Assembly (NCBI RefSeq): GCF_000300235.2
Contig: NZ_CP004388.1
Location: 1,469,501-1,533,500, forward strand
Reading direction: 5' to 3'
DNA from: Thalassospira xiamenensis M-5 = DSM 17429
GTDB taxonomy: Bacteria > Pseudomonadota > Alphaproteobacteria > Rhodospirillales > Thalassospiraceae
DNA length: 64,000 nucleotides
Shown here: piece after piece, positions 18,412 to 26,583 of the stretch
How the letters are laid out: each line of letters opens with the position of its first letter
Numbering within the stretch: the first letter of the stretch is position 1
Translations under genes and position numbers: made by a program
Notes under the pieces: generated by a model
What the model saw: the letters and a program-made list of their open reading frames with translations, nothing else
What the model was told of the DNA's origin: nothing
Database searches by the model: none

Positions 18412-19302
18412 ATGTCCTTGCCCCCGCTTGCGACCCTGCGTGCTTTTGAGGCCGCCGCCCGACACCTTAGTTTCAAGCGGGCGGCGTCCGAACTTGCCGT
18501 GACGCCAACCGCGATCAGCCATCAGGTGCGATTGCTTGAAGAAACCCTTGGTGTGCGGTTGTTTGATCGCAAGCCAAGGCAGGTGACACTGACCGCCGCC
18601 GGGCAGGAACTTTATCCGACGTTGCGCGACGGCTTTGCCGGTTTTGCCGTGGCGATTGACCGGGTCAAGGCGCGCAAACCCCAACGCGGGCTGACGGTAT
18701 CGGTGCTGGCATCGTTTGCCGCCAAATGGCTGTTGCCGCGCCTTGGCGGTTTTCAGACAGCACATCCCGATATTCATTTGCGGCTGCATACATCGGCTGA
18801 GACGGTTGACCTTCATTCGGGGATGGCCGATGCGGCGGTGCGATATGGCAGGGGGCCATTTCCGGGGATGGTGGTGCAGACCCTGTTTGCCGACCGGTTC
18901 GCGCCGGTTTGCAGCCCGATGTTAAACATCCGACAGCCCAACGACCTGCGCGGGCAGACCTTTTTGCATCTGGAATGGTTGCGCCCGGACGAGGCAACGC
19001 CGACCTGGGCGCGGTGGTGCAAGCGGGCCGGGTTGGATGATGTCGATTTATCAAGCGGGCTTAGTTTCAGTGACGATACCCATGCCATTCAGGCCGCGAT
19101 TGCGGGGCAGGGTGTTGTTCTGGCCAGTTCGGAAATGGTGCGCTCGGAAATCGCCGCAGGGCTTCTGGTGCAGCCATTCGGCCCGGTGATGGAAGGGCAT
19201 CATTATCACCTGATCCATACCGGCAGGAGTGCGAACATCAAGGAAATCGAGGCATTCGGTGCGTGGCTGGCGGACGAAATTGCCAAAGATGGTGCCGTGT
19301 GA
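18412..19302 (+). CDS. LysR-family regulator, GcvA-like
   Basis: 296-residue transcription factor. The first 60 residues are a winged helix-turn-helix (LATLRAFEAAARHLSFKRAA, then TPTAISHQVRLLEETLG) in the form found in GcvA/AmpR-like members. The rest is the effector-binding domain, including DAAVRYGRGPFPGM, a GcvA-type signature. It is divergent from azoR with a 141-bp shared promoter region, so it probably controls azoR, perhaps in response to quinones or electrophiles. That function is inferred from position only. Confidence 0.9.
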   Translation: MSLPPLATLRAFEAAARHLSFKRAASELAVTPTAISHQVRLLEETLGVRLFDRKPRQVTLTAAGQELYPTLRDGFAGFAVAIDRVKARKPQRGLTVSVLASFAAKWLLPRLGGFQTAHPDIHLRLHTSAETVDLHSGMADAAVRYGRGPFPGMVVQTLFADRFAPVCSPMLNIRQPNDLRGQTFLHLEWLRPDEATPTWARWCKRAGLDDVDLSSGLSFSDDTHAIQAAIAGQGVVLASSEMVRSEIAAGLLVQPFGPVMEGHHYHLIHTGRSANIKEIEAFGAWLADEIAKDGAV

Positions 19303-19398
19303 TGAAGGTGTCCGGGGTGCCGTCCTGCTTTGGCATTGACGCGGCGGCGGCGATGCGAAACCATGACATTCCGAAATCATCCCCCAAGCAGGTGCCCG

Positions 19399-20187
19399 AT
19401 GCCCCGTTTTAGTGCCAATCTTTCATTCCTGTTTGCCGATCTGCCGTTTGAAAAACGGTTTGCCGCGGCGGCGGCGGCCGGGTTTGGCGGGGTCGAATAT
19501 GTCGGCGCCTATGACATGCCGATGGCCAGCGTCAAATCGCTGCTGAGCGATAATGGCCTTGAACAGGTTTTGTTCAACATGCCGACCGGCGATTGGGAAA
19601 AGGGCGAACGCGGGCTTGCCTGCCGGCCGGGGCGCGAGGATGCGTTTCGCGATTCCGTGGTCAAGGCGCTTGATTACGCAGCCGCGACCGGATGCAGGAT
19701 GGTGCATTGCATGGCGGGTGTGATGGGCAAGGGCGAGGACGCGGGGGAACTGGCGCGGCTTTATTGCGACAATCTGCTTTATGCCGCCGATCTGGCCGAA
19801 CAGGCCGGGGTCAAAATCCTGATCGAGCCGATCAATCCGCTTGATATGCCGGGTTATCTGCTTAATTCCGTCGAACAGGCCGCCGTGATCCTTGATCAGC
19901 TTGATCATCCAAATCTGGCGCTGCAATTCGATATTTATCATGCGCAAATTGTCGGCGGGAATATTGCCGCGCGTCTGGACAGGCATCTGGACAAAACCGC
20001 CCATATCCAGATTGCCGGTGTGCCGGGCCGCCGTGAACCCGATAGTGGCGAACTTAATTATCCGTTCCTGTTCTATATGCTGGATCGGGTCGGGTATGAC
20101 GGCTGGATCGGCTGCGAATACAAGCCGCATGGCGATACTGTTGCGGGGCTTGAGTGGATCCGCCCGTGGATGCCTGCGGCTAAGTGA
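19399..20187 (+). CDS. hyi: Hydroxypyruvate isomerase
   Basis: Interconverts hydroxypyruvate and tartronate semialdehyde in glyoxylate/glycerate metabolism. About 262 residues with the xylose-isomerase-like TIM barrel. It begins MPRFSANLSFLFADLPFEKRF, the usual Hyi N-terminus. Metal/substrate residues are expected in ILIEPINPLDMPGY, LALQFDIYHAQIVGGN and WIGCEYKPHGDT; all these segments are intact. The ATG at 19399 has AGGTG just upstream, whereas the frame opening at 19330 gives a poor N-terminus. It belongs functionally with the glycerate kinase at 20719, although an orphan gene now separates them and the kinase is on the other strand. Confidence 0.92.
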   Translation: MPRFSANLSFLFADLPFEKRFAAAAAAGFGGVEYVGAYDMPMASVKSLLSDNGLEQVLFNMPTGDWEKGERGLACRPGREDAFRDSVVKALDYAAATGCRMVHCMAGVMGKGEDAGELARLYCDNLLYAADLAEQAGVKILIEPINPLDMPGYLLNSVEQAAVILDQLDHPNLALQFDIYHAQIVGGNIAARLDRHLDKTAHIQIAGVPGRREPDSGELNYPFLFYMLDRVGYDGWIGCEYKPHGDTVAGLEWIRPWMPAAK

Positions 20188-20197
20188 GGGGGATGGA

Positions 20198-20713
20198 ATG
20201 TTCAGTTTTTGGATGGGAAGAAAATTTGCAAATAGCATTGCTTCATATTTGGATATAAACGCCTCGCTTCTGAGTTCTGCATTGTTAGAAGTAGGAATAA
20301 CTTGGTATCAGCTGAAGTTAATGAAAAAGTCTGGAATGACTATCCGCGAGGCAGCGGAGAAGCTTCTTCCTGCTATTACTTCCGGAATTGACGTGATCGA
20401 AAGGAAGTTTGGACAGCAGGGGCTAATTGTTGATGCCAGAAAAAAGCTTAACGATTTTGAAGTTCTTATTTCTAAGGGAGAGATGCGAGAAAATACGCAA
20501 AATCGTTACGTTCTTAGATTTTATGTTGAAGATGATTTCCAGAGAATCAGAGGTAAACCAGTTTTGACCCAGTTGGGTGATGATATCTTTGGAGATGATT
20601 TGCAGGCATTAACTTTGTTTGCAACTCCCCCCTTTGATTTTAAGGGGAAGCGTATTTGTCAAATTCGAGAGATTGAGAGTAATCAAATAGTTTTCTCTAC
20701 TCCGAATGAATAA
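20198..20713 (+). CDS. AT-rich hypothetical protein (orphan)
   Basis: 171-residue reading frame that I cannot assign to a family. It starts at the ATG at 20198, 10 bp after hyi, with GAGGGGG a few bases before. The product is mixed charged and hydrophobic with no signal peptide, no membrane helix and no obvious motif; the middle (about 40-85) is helix-like. Base composition is very different from its surroundings: 240 bases counted at 20281-20520 are 40% G+C, while adjacent genes are near 60%. It uses AT-ending codons freely. This points to recent acquisition between two metabolic partners. Confidence 0.7.
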   Translation: MFSFWMGRKFANSIASYLDINASLLSSALLEVGITWYQLKLMKKSGMTIREAAEKLLPAITSGIDVIERKFGQQGLIVDARKKLNDFEVLISKGEMRENTQNRYVLRFYVEDDFQRIRGKPVLTQLGDDIFGDDLQALTLFATPPFDFKGKRICQIREIESNQIVFSTPNE

Positions 20714-20718
20714 AAATT

Positions 20719-21981
20719 TTATTCGATCAGGATGGCGCGGAAGTCGTTTACGTTGGTAAGCGTCGGGCCGGTGATCAGGAGATCGTCGATTTTGGCGAAT
20801 GCGCTATAGGCGTCGTTATTGGCCAGATATTCCCGCAGATCGATCCCGGCCGAAATTGCCTTTTGCCAGCTTGTCGGGTCGATGATGGCACCGGCGTTAT
20901 CTTCGCTGCCATCAATGCCGTCGGTATCGATGGCAAGCGCGCTGAACCCGGCGTGGTCGCGGAACTGTATCAGGAGGGAGAGCAGAAATTCGCTGTTGCG
21001 GCCACCACGCCCCCCCTTGGCGCGGACCGTGACGGTTGTTTCACCGCCTGATAGCAACACACAGGGCTTGGCGGCGGGTTGGCCGTGATTGGCGACCTGA
21101 TGGGCGATCCCGGCATGGACGATGGCGACCTCGCGCGCTTCGCCTTCGATGGCGTCGCCCAGAATGACCGGATTGATGCCAAGGTCGCGGGCGACTTTGG
21201 CCGCGGCCTCCAGACTGTCCTGCGGGCGTGACAGCATGATCACTTCATGCCCGTCAAAGCATTTGTCGCCCGGTTTGACGGTTTCATGGATGTCGTTGTT
21301 TAAAAGTTCGGTCGCGGCAAGCGGGATTTCGATCCGGTAACGGCGGATGATATCAAGCGCGTCCTGCCCGGTTGTCGGATCGGCAACCGTGGGGCCCGAT
21401 GCAATGATCGCCGGATCGTCGCCCGGCACATCGGACACCAGATAGGTGACCATGCGCGCGGGGGCACAGGCGGCGGCCAGCCTGCCGCCCTTGATCGCAG
21501 ACAGATGTTTGCGCACACAGTTCATTTCGGAAATGGTTGCACCACTATGAAGCAGGGCCTTGCTGATCGACTGTTTGTCTTCGAGTGTCAGACCCGGACC
21601 GGGCAGGGCCAGCAGGGCCGATCCGCCGCCGGAAATCATGCAGACCACCAGATCATCGGGACCGGCCGATTTGACGATATCAAGAATACGCTGGGCAGCC
21701 TTTTGCCCGGCGGCATCGGGGACCGGGTGGGAGGCTTCGACAATTTCGATTTTCTCGCACGGGACGGCATGACCATAGCGGGTGACGACCAGACCGGTCA
21801 TATCGCCATCCCATGCCTGCTCGAAAGCGCGCGCCATATTGGCCGATGCCTTGCCCGCACCGATGACGATGGTTTTGCCCTTGGGCTTTGTCGGCAGGTT
21901 GCGCGGAATCTGGACCGCAGGATCGGCGGCCTTAAGGGCGGCATCCATCAACTGCAAAAGCGTGTCGCGCGAGGGTGTCAT
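20719..21981 (-). CDS. Glycerate 2-kinase (MOFRL family)
   Basis: Phosphorylates D-glycerate, feeding glyoxylate-derived carbon into lower glycolysis. 420 residues: an N-terminal DUF4147 domain beginning near residue 5 (IVIGAGKASANMARAFE; ISGGGSALLALPGPG; MNCVRKHLSAIKGGRLA) and a C-terminal MOFRL domain (VLLSGGETTVTVRAKGGRGG; ALAIDTDGIDGSEDNAGA). All characteristic glycine-rich motifs are present. TtuD and GckA are names used for this family. It is followed upstream on the same strand by the FadR-type regulator, and hyi is nearby, so the three likely form one glyoxylate/hydroxypyruvate-use module. Confidence 0.93.
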   Translation of the reverse strand: MTPSRDTLLQLMDAALKAADPAVQIPRNLPTKPKGKTIVIGAGKASANMARAFEQAWDGDMTGLVVTRYGHAVPCEKIEIVEASHPVPDAAGQKAAQRILDIVKSAGPDDLVVCMISGGGSALLALPGPGLTLEDKQSISKALLHSGATISEMNCVRKHLSAIKGGRLAAACAPARMVTYLVSDVPGDDPAIIASGPTVADPTTGQDALDIIRRYRIEIPLAATELLNNDIHETVKPGDKCFDGHEVIMLSRPQDSLEAAAKVARDLGINPVILGDAIEGEAREVAIVHAGIAHQVANHGQPAAKPCVLLSGGETTVTVRAKGGRGGRNSEFLLSLLIQFRDHAGFSALAIDTDGIDGSEDNAGAIIDPTSWQKAISAGIDLREYLANNDAYSAFAKIDDLLITGPTLTNVNDFRAILIE

Positions 21982-22036
21982 GTCTGGTTTCCCTGATTGG
22001 TCGTATTTTTATCGTTCTTATGATTTTATTTGCGGC

Positions 22037-22786
22037 TCAGTTCGGTTTGTTCACCGCGGCCAGTTTGAAATATTCGATGACCGCCTGCAAATGTTCCGAC
22101 ATGGCTTTTTCCGAGGCGTCCGGGTCACGGGCGGCGATGGCTTCGACAATCGCATAATGATGTTCCTGCACCATCCGGTCAAAGGATGGGCCGGACAGAT
22201 TGTTAAAGCGGATTTCGGTCAGGGCGGCCTGCAGGACATCGTGAAGCATTTTCATGACGTGATAATAGATGATCGATCCGCTGGCGCGGCCGATCATCAT
22301 ATGCAGGCGATGGTCGTCATCGGCACGGTATTTGGGCGCGCGACGCGGATCGTGGGCCTGCCGGTAGGCGATGCGCAGCAGTTCGATATCCTCGTCACTG
22401 GCATTGATGGCGGCCCGCCGTGCCGCCCACGTTTCCAGCGTGCAGCGGATTTCCTGAAGGTCGCGCAGATTGTTAAGCGAGTCCCGGACAAGATCGGTCA
22501 TCGCTGTGTCCATTTCGACCCCGGTGGATGACAGGACTTCGGTGCCGCCGCCCTGAACCGCGCGCAGGTAACCACGGGTTTTAAGCTTTTGCAGGGCCGC
22601 ACGGACCGAAACGCGGCTGACTTTCATGTCCTCGGCCAACTGTCGTTCACCCGGCAGGCGATCACCGGGCAGGAACATGCCCGCAGTGATCATGTCGAGA
22701 AGCTTGTCGGCAACCTGATCGGCAATCCTTTTGGGCCGGTTGGCATCAACCGTGTCGGAAGATTGTGCAGGTTTGACAGGCGGCAT
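22037..22786 (-). CDS. FadR-subfamily GntR regulator
   Basis: About 249 residues from the ATG at 22786 (GGAG 9 bases upstream). The N-terminal winged helix-turn-helix reads PGDRLPGERQLAEDMKVSRV followed by SVRAALQKLKTRGYL. The C-terminal all-helical FCD ligand-binding domain (about 105-235) has Asp/His metal-type positions in DDDHRLHMMIGRASG and MVQEHHYAIVEAI. It is 55 bp upstream of the glycerate kinase gene on the same strand, and a FadR-type palindrome lies just upstream of it. It most likely regulates itself and the kinase in response to a small organic acid. Confidence 0.9.
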   Translation of the reverse strand: MPPVKPAQSSDTVDANRPKRIADQVADKLLDMITAGMFLPGDRLPGERQLAEDMKVSRVSVRAALQKLKTRGYLRAVQGGGTEVLSSTGVEMDTAMTDLVRDSLNNLRDLQEIRCTLETWAARRAAINASDEDIELLRIAYRQAHDPRRAPKYRADDDHRLHMMIGRASGSIIYYHVMKMLHDVLQAALTEIRFNNLSGPSFDRMVQEHHYAIVEAIAARDPDASEKAMSEHLQAVIEYFKLAAVNKPN

Positions 22787-22840
22787 GTTTTGAACACTCC
22801 AGCAGCGACCGAGACCAGCCGACAATGCGTTTCGTTTTAT

Positions 22841-22851
22841 TGGTCATACCA
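22841..22851. promoter_or_regulatory. Candidate GntR/FadR-type operator
   Basis: TGGT-CAT-ACCA is a perfect palindrome matching the TGGTNNNACCA core used by many FadR-subfamily regulators. It is 55 bp upstream of the regulator's start and 177 bp from the divergent amidohydrolase. Confidence 0.65.
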
Positions 22852-23027
22852 CTTTACGGGATGTTTGGCGTTGCTGCAAAGTGTCCGTTGAACTGTTGTA
22901 AAGGGGGCGTGCGGGCGCGCTTGTCAGTCCTGCAATAAATTGATAGTTCAACAGGGTCCGATGTGCCGGTCCGTGCCGGTTTTGGACCCGAAAATTTTCA
23001 AGCTGCCCCAATTTCAGGAGAATTCGC

Positions 23028-23828
23028 GTGAGCCACCATACCGGGTCGCTGCTGGGTCATGATGATCCAGCACCGTTTGAGGTTTTGAACGAGAACGGCA
23101 AGGGGCATTCGCTTTTTGTCTGTGACCATGCTTCGCGCGAAATCCCCAAAAGCCTTGGTACGCTGGGCCTGCCGGAAGAAGAACGCAAACGCCATATCGG
23201 GTGGGATATCGGGGCACGCAAGGTGACCGAAATTCTGGTGGAGCGGTTTGATTGCCCGGCGGTTCTGGGCGGGTTTTCGCGGCTGGTGATCGATTGCAAC
23301 CGGCAGCTTTGGGACCCGACCGGGATGCCCGAAATCGCCGATCAGACGGTGGTGCCGGGCAATAAAAACGTTTCCCCTTCTGATCATATGAAACGCATCC
23401 GCGAGATTTTCCTGCCCTATCACGGGGCGATTGAAGAACGGATTGCCAATTTCCATGCCCATAAAATCGTCCCGGCCCTGATCGCCATTCATAGCTTTAC
23501 CCCCGTGTTCCAAGGGTTTGAACGCCCGTGGGAGATCGGCGTGCTTTGGGATCAGGATGGTCGTATTCCGGTGCCGTTGCTGGCAAAGCTTCGCGAACAG
23601 AATCCCGATCTGACGATTGGTGATAACGAACCCTATTCCGGGCAGCATATGGCCGATTACACCATTGATCATCACGGCGAGGCCGGTGGGTTGCCCTGTG
23701 TGTCGATTGAAATCCGCCAGGATCTGATTGATACTGATGCGGGATGTGAGAAGTGGGCCAAAATCCTTGGCGATGCCTTTGTCGACATCCTGGCCGACCC
23801 GAACCTTTATAAAATCAGGAGAGACTGA
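23028..23828 (+). CDS. N-formylglutamate amidohydrolase family protein
   Basis: Zinc hydrolase family that releases formate from N-formylglutamate or related amides. 266 residues from the GTG at 23028, with AGGAG 8 bases upstream. Family segments: LFVCDHASREIPKSLG, HIGWDIGARKVTEILVE, SRLVIDCNRQ, IAIHSFTPVFQG and VSIEIRQDLID. The adjacent gene begins one base after its stop and encodes a YbdK-like ligase, an often repeated pairing in alphaproteobacteria. There are no hut genes here, so histidine breakdown is not supported; the real substrate is open. Confidence 0.87.
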   Translation: MSHHTGSLLGHDDPAPFEVLNENGKGHSLFVCDHASREIPKSLGTLGLPEEERKRHIGWDIGARKVTEILVERFDCPAVLGGFSRLVIDCNRQLWDPTGMPEIADQTVVPGNKNVSPSDHMKRIREIFLPYHGAIEERIANFHAHKIVPALIAIHSFTPVFQGFERPWEIGVLWDQDGRIPVPLLAKLREQNPDLTIGDNEPYSGQHMADYTIDHHGEAGGLPCVSIEIRQDLIDTDAGCEKWAKILGDAFVDILADPNLYKIRRD

Positions 23829-23829
23829 T

Positions 23830-24999
23830 TTGACGGTGTCCCATTCGCGCGAACCGGGCTTTTCCATCGGGATCGAGGAAGAATTCTGGCTGGTGGACCG
23901 CGAAAGTCGCGATCTGGCGACGGACCCGGCAGCGGATTTTCTGAAAGACTGCAAGGCCGAACTGGGCGATCAGGTATCAAGCGAGTTCATGCGATGCCAG
24001 GTCGAAACCGGCACCAAGGTTTGCAACAGTGCGGCCGAGGCGCGTGACCAGTTAACGCATATGCGCAGCACGGTTGCCGATATTGCCGCACGTTATGACA
24101 TGGCATTGCTGGCGGCATCGACCCATCCGTTTGCGCAATGGGACAGCCAGAAACACACCGAGGGCGAACGTTACAGCACGATTGCGCGCGACCTTCGCAC
24201 GGTTGTCGACCGGCTTCTGATTTGCGGGATGCATGTGCATGTCGGGATCGAGGATGATGATCTGCGGATCGAACTGATGGCGCAGGCGAGCTATTTTCTG
24301 CCGCATCTTCTGGCACTCACGACCAGTTCGCCATTCTGGCGGGGGCGTGATACCGGGCTTCAGACCTTCCGTCTTTCGGTATTTGATAATTTGCCGCGTA
24401 CCGGATTGCCCGAAGTGTTCGGATCGTGGGCGGAATATCGCCGCCATGTCGATATGCTGATCCAGGCCGGGGTGATCGAGGATGGCACCAAGCTTTGGTG
24501 GGATTTGCGCCCCAGTGATCGTTGGCCGACGCTTGAAATGCGGATTGCCGATGTCTGTACCGATCTGGAAGATGCGATCTGTGTGGCGTCGATCACGCGA
24601 TGCCTTATGCGGATGCTGTATCGCCTGCGGCGCAATAACCAGCGGTGGCGGATTTATTCGAACATGCTGGTGCGTGAAAACCGTTGGCGGGCGTGCCGGT
24701 ATGGCAGCGACGCCGGGGACAAGACCGGCCTGATTGATTTTGGCCGGGCGGAGATCGTGCCCTATGCCGATCTGCTTGAGGAAATCATCGAACTGATCCG
24801 CCCGGATGCCGAACATTTTGGCTGTGTCGCCGAGGTCGAGCATGCGCGCACCATTATTGCACGCGGCACAAGCGCACGCCGCCAGCGCGAGATTTATACC
24901 GATGCGGTGGAAAAGGGGGCAAGCCCGCGCGATGCGTTGCTTGCGGTGGCCGATCACCTGATTGCACATACGGTGCCCGGCGAAAAATCGGCGGTCTGA
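23830..24999 (+). CDS. Carboxylate-amine ligase, YbdK / GCS2 family
   Basis: ATP-grasp-like ligase of the glutamate-cysteine ligase type 2 family, joining a carboxylate to an amine. About 389 residues. Diagnostic segments: SIGIEEEFWLVDRESRDL at the N-terminus, GMHVHVGIEDDDLRI (His-x-His), RPSDRWPTLEMRIADVCTDL and ENRWRACRYG. I chose the TTG at 23830: AGGAGAG lies 7 bases upstream and it starts one base after the preceding stop. A GTG two codons later is the alternative. The ATG at 23728 lies inside the previous gene and gives a meaningless leader. The two genes are clearly co-translated. The substrate is unknown. Confidence 0.88.
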   Translation: MTVSHSREPGFSIGIEEEFWLVDRESRDLATDPAADFLKDCKAELGDQVSSEFMRCQVETGTKVCNSAAEARDQLTHMRSTVADIAARYDMALLAASTHPFAQWDSQKHTEGERYSTIARDLRTVVDRLLICGMHVHVGIEDDDLRIELMAQASYFLPHLLALTTSSPFWRGRDTGLQTFRLSVFDNLPRTGLPEVFGSWAEYRRHVDMLIQAGVIEDGTKLWWDLRPSDRWPTLEMRIADVCTDLEDAICVASITRCLMRMLYRLRRNNQRWRIYSNMLVRENRWRACRYGSDAGDKTGLIDFGRAEIVPYADLLEEIIELIRPDAEHFGCVAEVEHARTIIARGTSARRQREIYTDAVEKGASPRDALLAVADHLIAHTVPGEKSAV

Positions 25000-25135
25000 C
25001 AGCCGTTTGGAAGCCGTTTGGAAGTTGCGGGGTTAACGGGTCTTGTCATGGCAAAGCGCATTGAGTATCGTCGCGCCGCATTAAAATTCAGCGCACCGGT
25101 TTCCGCTGCGCAATCATGATCGGAGAATATCAGGA

Positions 25136-25381
25136 ATGACCGAAGTCGGTGGAATCGCAGCCGATCAGCTTGCGAGCTATGTCGAACGTATCGAACGCCT
25201 TGAAGAAGAAAAGGCCAACCTGATGGCCGATATCAAGGAAGTTTACGGTGAAGCCAAGGCGCTTGGTTATGACGTGAAAATCCTGCGCCAGATTATCCGT
25301 CTGCGCAAAATGGAAGACCACGAACGCACCGAACAGGAAGAAATCCTTGAGGTTTACAAACGTGCGCTTGGCATGAGCTGA
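25136..25381 (+). CDS. gapR: GapR-like nucleoid-associated protein (DUF2312)
   Basis: 81-residue, almost wholly helical protein with the layout of Caulobacter GapR, a tetrameric protein that clamps over-twisted DNA and assists replication and chromosome organisation. The sequence has the typical ADQLASYVERIERLEEEKAN coiled-coil start, the KEVYGEAKALGYDVKILRQI segment and the RLRKMEDHERTEQEEIL helix, ending LGMS as often in this family. It is a single gene with its own terminator. Confidence 0.93.
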   Translation: MTEVGGIAADQLASYVERIERLEEEKANLMADIKEVYGEAKALGYDVKILRQIIRLRKMEDHERTEQEEILEVYKRALGMS

Positions 25382-25412
25382 TCAGCTTTGTCAGGAGTGT
25401 CGCGCCAAGTTG

Positions 25413-25446
25413 CAAAGCCCGCTTTCGAGCGGGCTTTGGTTTTTGT
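25413..25446 (+). terminator. Terminator of gapR
   Basis: CAAAGCCCGC pairs with GCGGGCTTTG around TTTCGA and is followed by a T5 tract. It ends only 12 bp before the mmcB start codon. Confidence 0.9.
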
Positions 25447-25457
25447 ATCCTGTGGCG

Positions 25458-25910
25458 ATGAATGACCGGACCCGCCCCAAAATCACCAATGAAGTCACAG
25501 AAGGCGTTTGCCGTCTTTTGTATCATCATCGCATGGCCTGCCTGACCGAGATCAGGCTTGGTAACGGACGCAGGCTTGATGTGCTCGCCCTTGGGGAGAA
25601 GGGCGATCTTTGGGCGGTCGAGGTCAAATCGTCGGTCGAGGATTTTCGCGTTGATCAGAAGTGGGAAAGCTATCTTGATTATTGCGACCGGTTTTTCTTT
25701 GCCGTGCCGATGGAATTTTCGCGCGACCTGATCCCGGTTGATGTCGGATTGATCGTTGCCGACAGGTTTGAAGCAGCCATTGTGCGCGCGGCACCTGAGC
25801 CGGACCGGAAACTGTCAGCAGCGCGCAGAAAGAAATTACTGATTTCATTCGGAAGGACGGCAGCAGGCCGGATGACTCCGGAAGCGGATAGTGAAATCTT
25901 TGTTCTGTAA
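25458..25910 (+). CDS. mmcB: MmcB-family DNA repair protein
   Basis: About 150 residues with a PD-(D/E)xK nuclease-like core: RLDVLALGEKGDLWAVEVKS, giving the D...ExK arrangement, followed by DQKWESYLDYCDRFFFAVP. In Caulobacter the homologue is a damage-induced repair factor and may act as a nuclease. I start it at the ATG at 25458, just after the gapR terminator. The in-frame codons upstream pass through the terminator hairpin and are unlikely to be translated. Confidence 0.88.
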   Translation: MNDRTRPKITNEVTEGVCRLLYHHRMACLTEIRLGNGRRLDVLALGEKGDLWAVEVKSSVEDFRVDQKWESYLDYCDRFFFAVPMEFSRDLIPVDVGLIVADRFEAAIVRAAPEPDRKLSAARRKKLLISFGRTAAGRMTPEADSEIFVL

Positions 25911-26583
25911 GTTATGGAAAACTAAATTAGAGAATAGTATAAATCTGTGAATGTATAAGTCTTTGCTATGTAATACTTATACGATACCCCGATAGGAAAC
26001 GGATACCTTAGGGTAGTACTTCTTGTCTCATTTTTGAACTAATATCCTAACAAACATGTCACTTGGTTGCGCTAGTGGTCGCTGACTACACTCTGCCGCG
26101 CGGTCAGGTGATAGAAGAAAATATCCCTGGAAACGATCAAGATCGGTTCATGCCGCGGAAACCTGTATGACGGGGTGCATTTTTGCGCGCCTGTCGGATC
26201 GTGGGGGTACGATGGCGGGGATGGGACGTGCTGCGAGAGCGGTAGCAGGCCACAGGCTTGTATCGGGGGACGGCATCGGGACGCGGGGGCGTCATATCCG
26301 ATATGCGGGTCCGAACTTTATCCGGTGCGGAACTGCGCACCTGCTTGTGGCCATCCACGCCCGGCATGTCTTCAGATTTTCAATAAAAACAAACGGTCGG
26401 CATTTGCCGCGCACGTATTTCGCAGCCTGCGAAATGGTGCGGGCGGATGATCGCTGTGTCGCCAATGACGTGGTTAAGGGACATCGCAAAAACAAGGGTG
26501 ACGCCATAGTCACCACCTTCCGGGAAACTGTTGGGGCAGTTGCCTGATATCCTTGTAGTTACAATTGGTTAGAACGTTACAGA
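25911..26583. other. Gene-less stretch upstream of a chemoreceptor gene
   Basis: About 670 bp with an AT-rich first half (25911-26060) and a GC-rich second half. Open frames at 26137-26367 (minus) and 26167-26547 (plus) overlap one another, lack a good ribosome-binding site and encode Arg/His/Gly-rich products without recognisable features. I therefore do not call them. No RNA or operator was recognised; the end should carry the promoter of the chemoreceptor. Confidence 0.45.

Noticed and set aside
23728-23829. Upstream extension of the YbdK-like ligase
   Set aside because: It lies inside the amidohydrolase gene. The TTG at 23830 has a good ribosome-binding site and gives the family N-terminus.
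26167-26547. A 126-codon plus-strand frame between mmcB and the chemoreceptor
   Set aside because: No ribosome-binding site, no recognisable domain, and it overlaps equally poor frames on both strands.
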